From Chitinophaga filiformis (GTDB taxonomy: Bacteria; Bacteroidota; Bacteroidia; Chitinophagales; Chitinophagaceae): a DNA stretch of 64,000 nt. The position numbers were made by a program, and so were the translations under genes. The DNA lies in NCBI RefSeq assembly GCF_900102545.1, contig NZ_FNBN01000005.1:186001-250000 (forward strand). Reading direction: 5' to 3'. The notes beneath the pieces were generated by a model. The model worked only from the letters and a program-made list of their open reading frames with translations. It ran no database searches and was not told the DNA's origin. This document shows, one piece after another, positions 63,956 through 64,000 of the stretch (position 1 is its first letter; the number at the start of each line of letters is the position of its first letter).

Positions 63956-64000
63956 ATGAAACGATTGACGATTATCCTGCTCTTTGTATGCCAGTTAGGA
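63956..64000 (+). CDS. Start of an exported protein, cut by the window end
   Basis: An ATG 3 bp after the previous stop opens MKRLTIILLFVCQLG, a typical signal-peptide start. Only 15 codons are visible. The tight spacing indicates co-transcription with the FG-GAP gene; a second FG-GAP/ASPIC protein would be common in this position but cannot be seen. Confidence 0.6.
   Translation, partial: MKRLTIILLFVCQLG

Noticed and set aside
1..64000. CRISPR arrays, intact insertion sequences, prophage or conjugation genes
   Set aside because: No regularly spaced long repeats, transposase, integrase or phage structural motifs were seen on either strand.

Overview
The window looks like a chromosomal segment of a glycan-degrading member of the Bacteroidota, most likely a Chitinophaga-like member of the Chitinophagaceae. 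Evidence: five SusC/SusD pairs, a hybrid two-component system (HTCS), two ECF sigma/FecR pairs, many secreted glycoside hydrolases with Bacteroidota-type lipoprotein signals, and promoters of the TTTG-N19-21-TAnnTTTG type. The taxon is an inference from gene content; no rRNA is present.

Region A (1-17794) is a polysaccharide utilization locus (PUL) read on the + strand: the 3' end of an HTCS regulator, a promoter with three 22-bp-spaced direct repeats, a relic of a GH31 gene, SusC, SusD, a surface glycan-binding lipoprotein with IPT/TIG domains, a BACON-GH5 endoglucanase, GH97, GH3, GH42, a truncated GH39 fragment and a SASA-type acetylesterase. Region B (18186-29101) has a secreted protein of unknown function, a strong hairpin terminator, and a second PUL (GH31 with PA14 insert, SusC, SusD, CE1-like esterase). 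Its promoter is a near copy of the one in region A. Together the enzymes fit xyloglucan: endo-glucanase, alpha-xylosidase, beta-glucosidase, beta-galactosidase and esterases. The two PULs appear to come from one ancestral GH31-SusC-SusD arrangement that was duplicated, one copy then losing GH31.

Region C (29102-34600) is mixed. It starts with a gene graveyard (5' fragment of a SASA esterase on +, fragment of a GH29 fucosidase on -), then an AraC regulator divergent from a TetX-like flavin monooxygenase and an MFS exporter, an atypical SDR, a DUF1016/PDDEXK nuclease fragment truncated at both ends, and tRNA-Asp(GUC) on the - strand with its own promoter and terminator.

Region D (34696-46554) is a complete beta-glucan PUL under ECF sigma/FecR control: sigma, anti-sigma, SusC with an STN signalling domain, SusD, a PKD-CBM-like binding lipoprotein, GH16 and two GH30 enzymes. 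It probably handles beta-1,3/1,6-glucan such as laminarin or fungal wall glucan.

Region E (46758-53907, - strand) is an ECF sigma/FecR/STN-SusC/SusD set without enzymes in its own operon; a GH43 gene (53959-54930, +) is divergent from it. Region F (55822-64000) begins after an 890-bp gene-free stretch and contains SusC, SusD, a large FG-GAP/ASPIC protein and the start of another exported protein that runs off the window. STN domains occur only in the two SusC proteins that sit beside sigma/FecR pairs, matching the known trans-envelope signalling logic. I saw no CRISPR array, rRNA, intact insertion sequence or prophage, and no wholly new system; the most unusual signals are the duplicated tandem-repeat promoters and the cluster of PUL gene relics.
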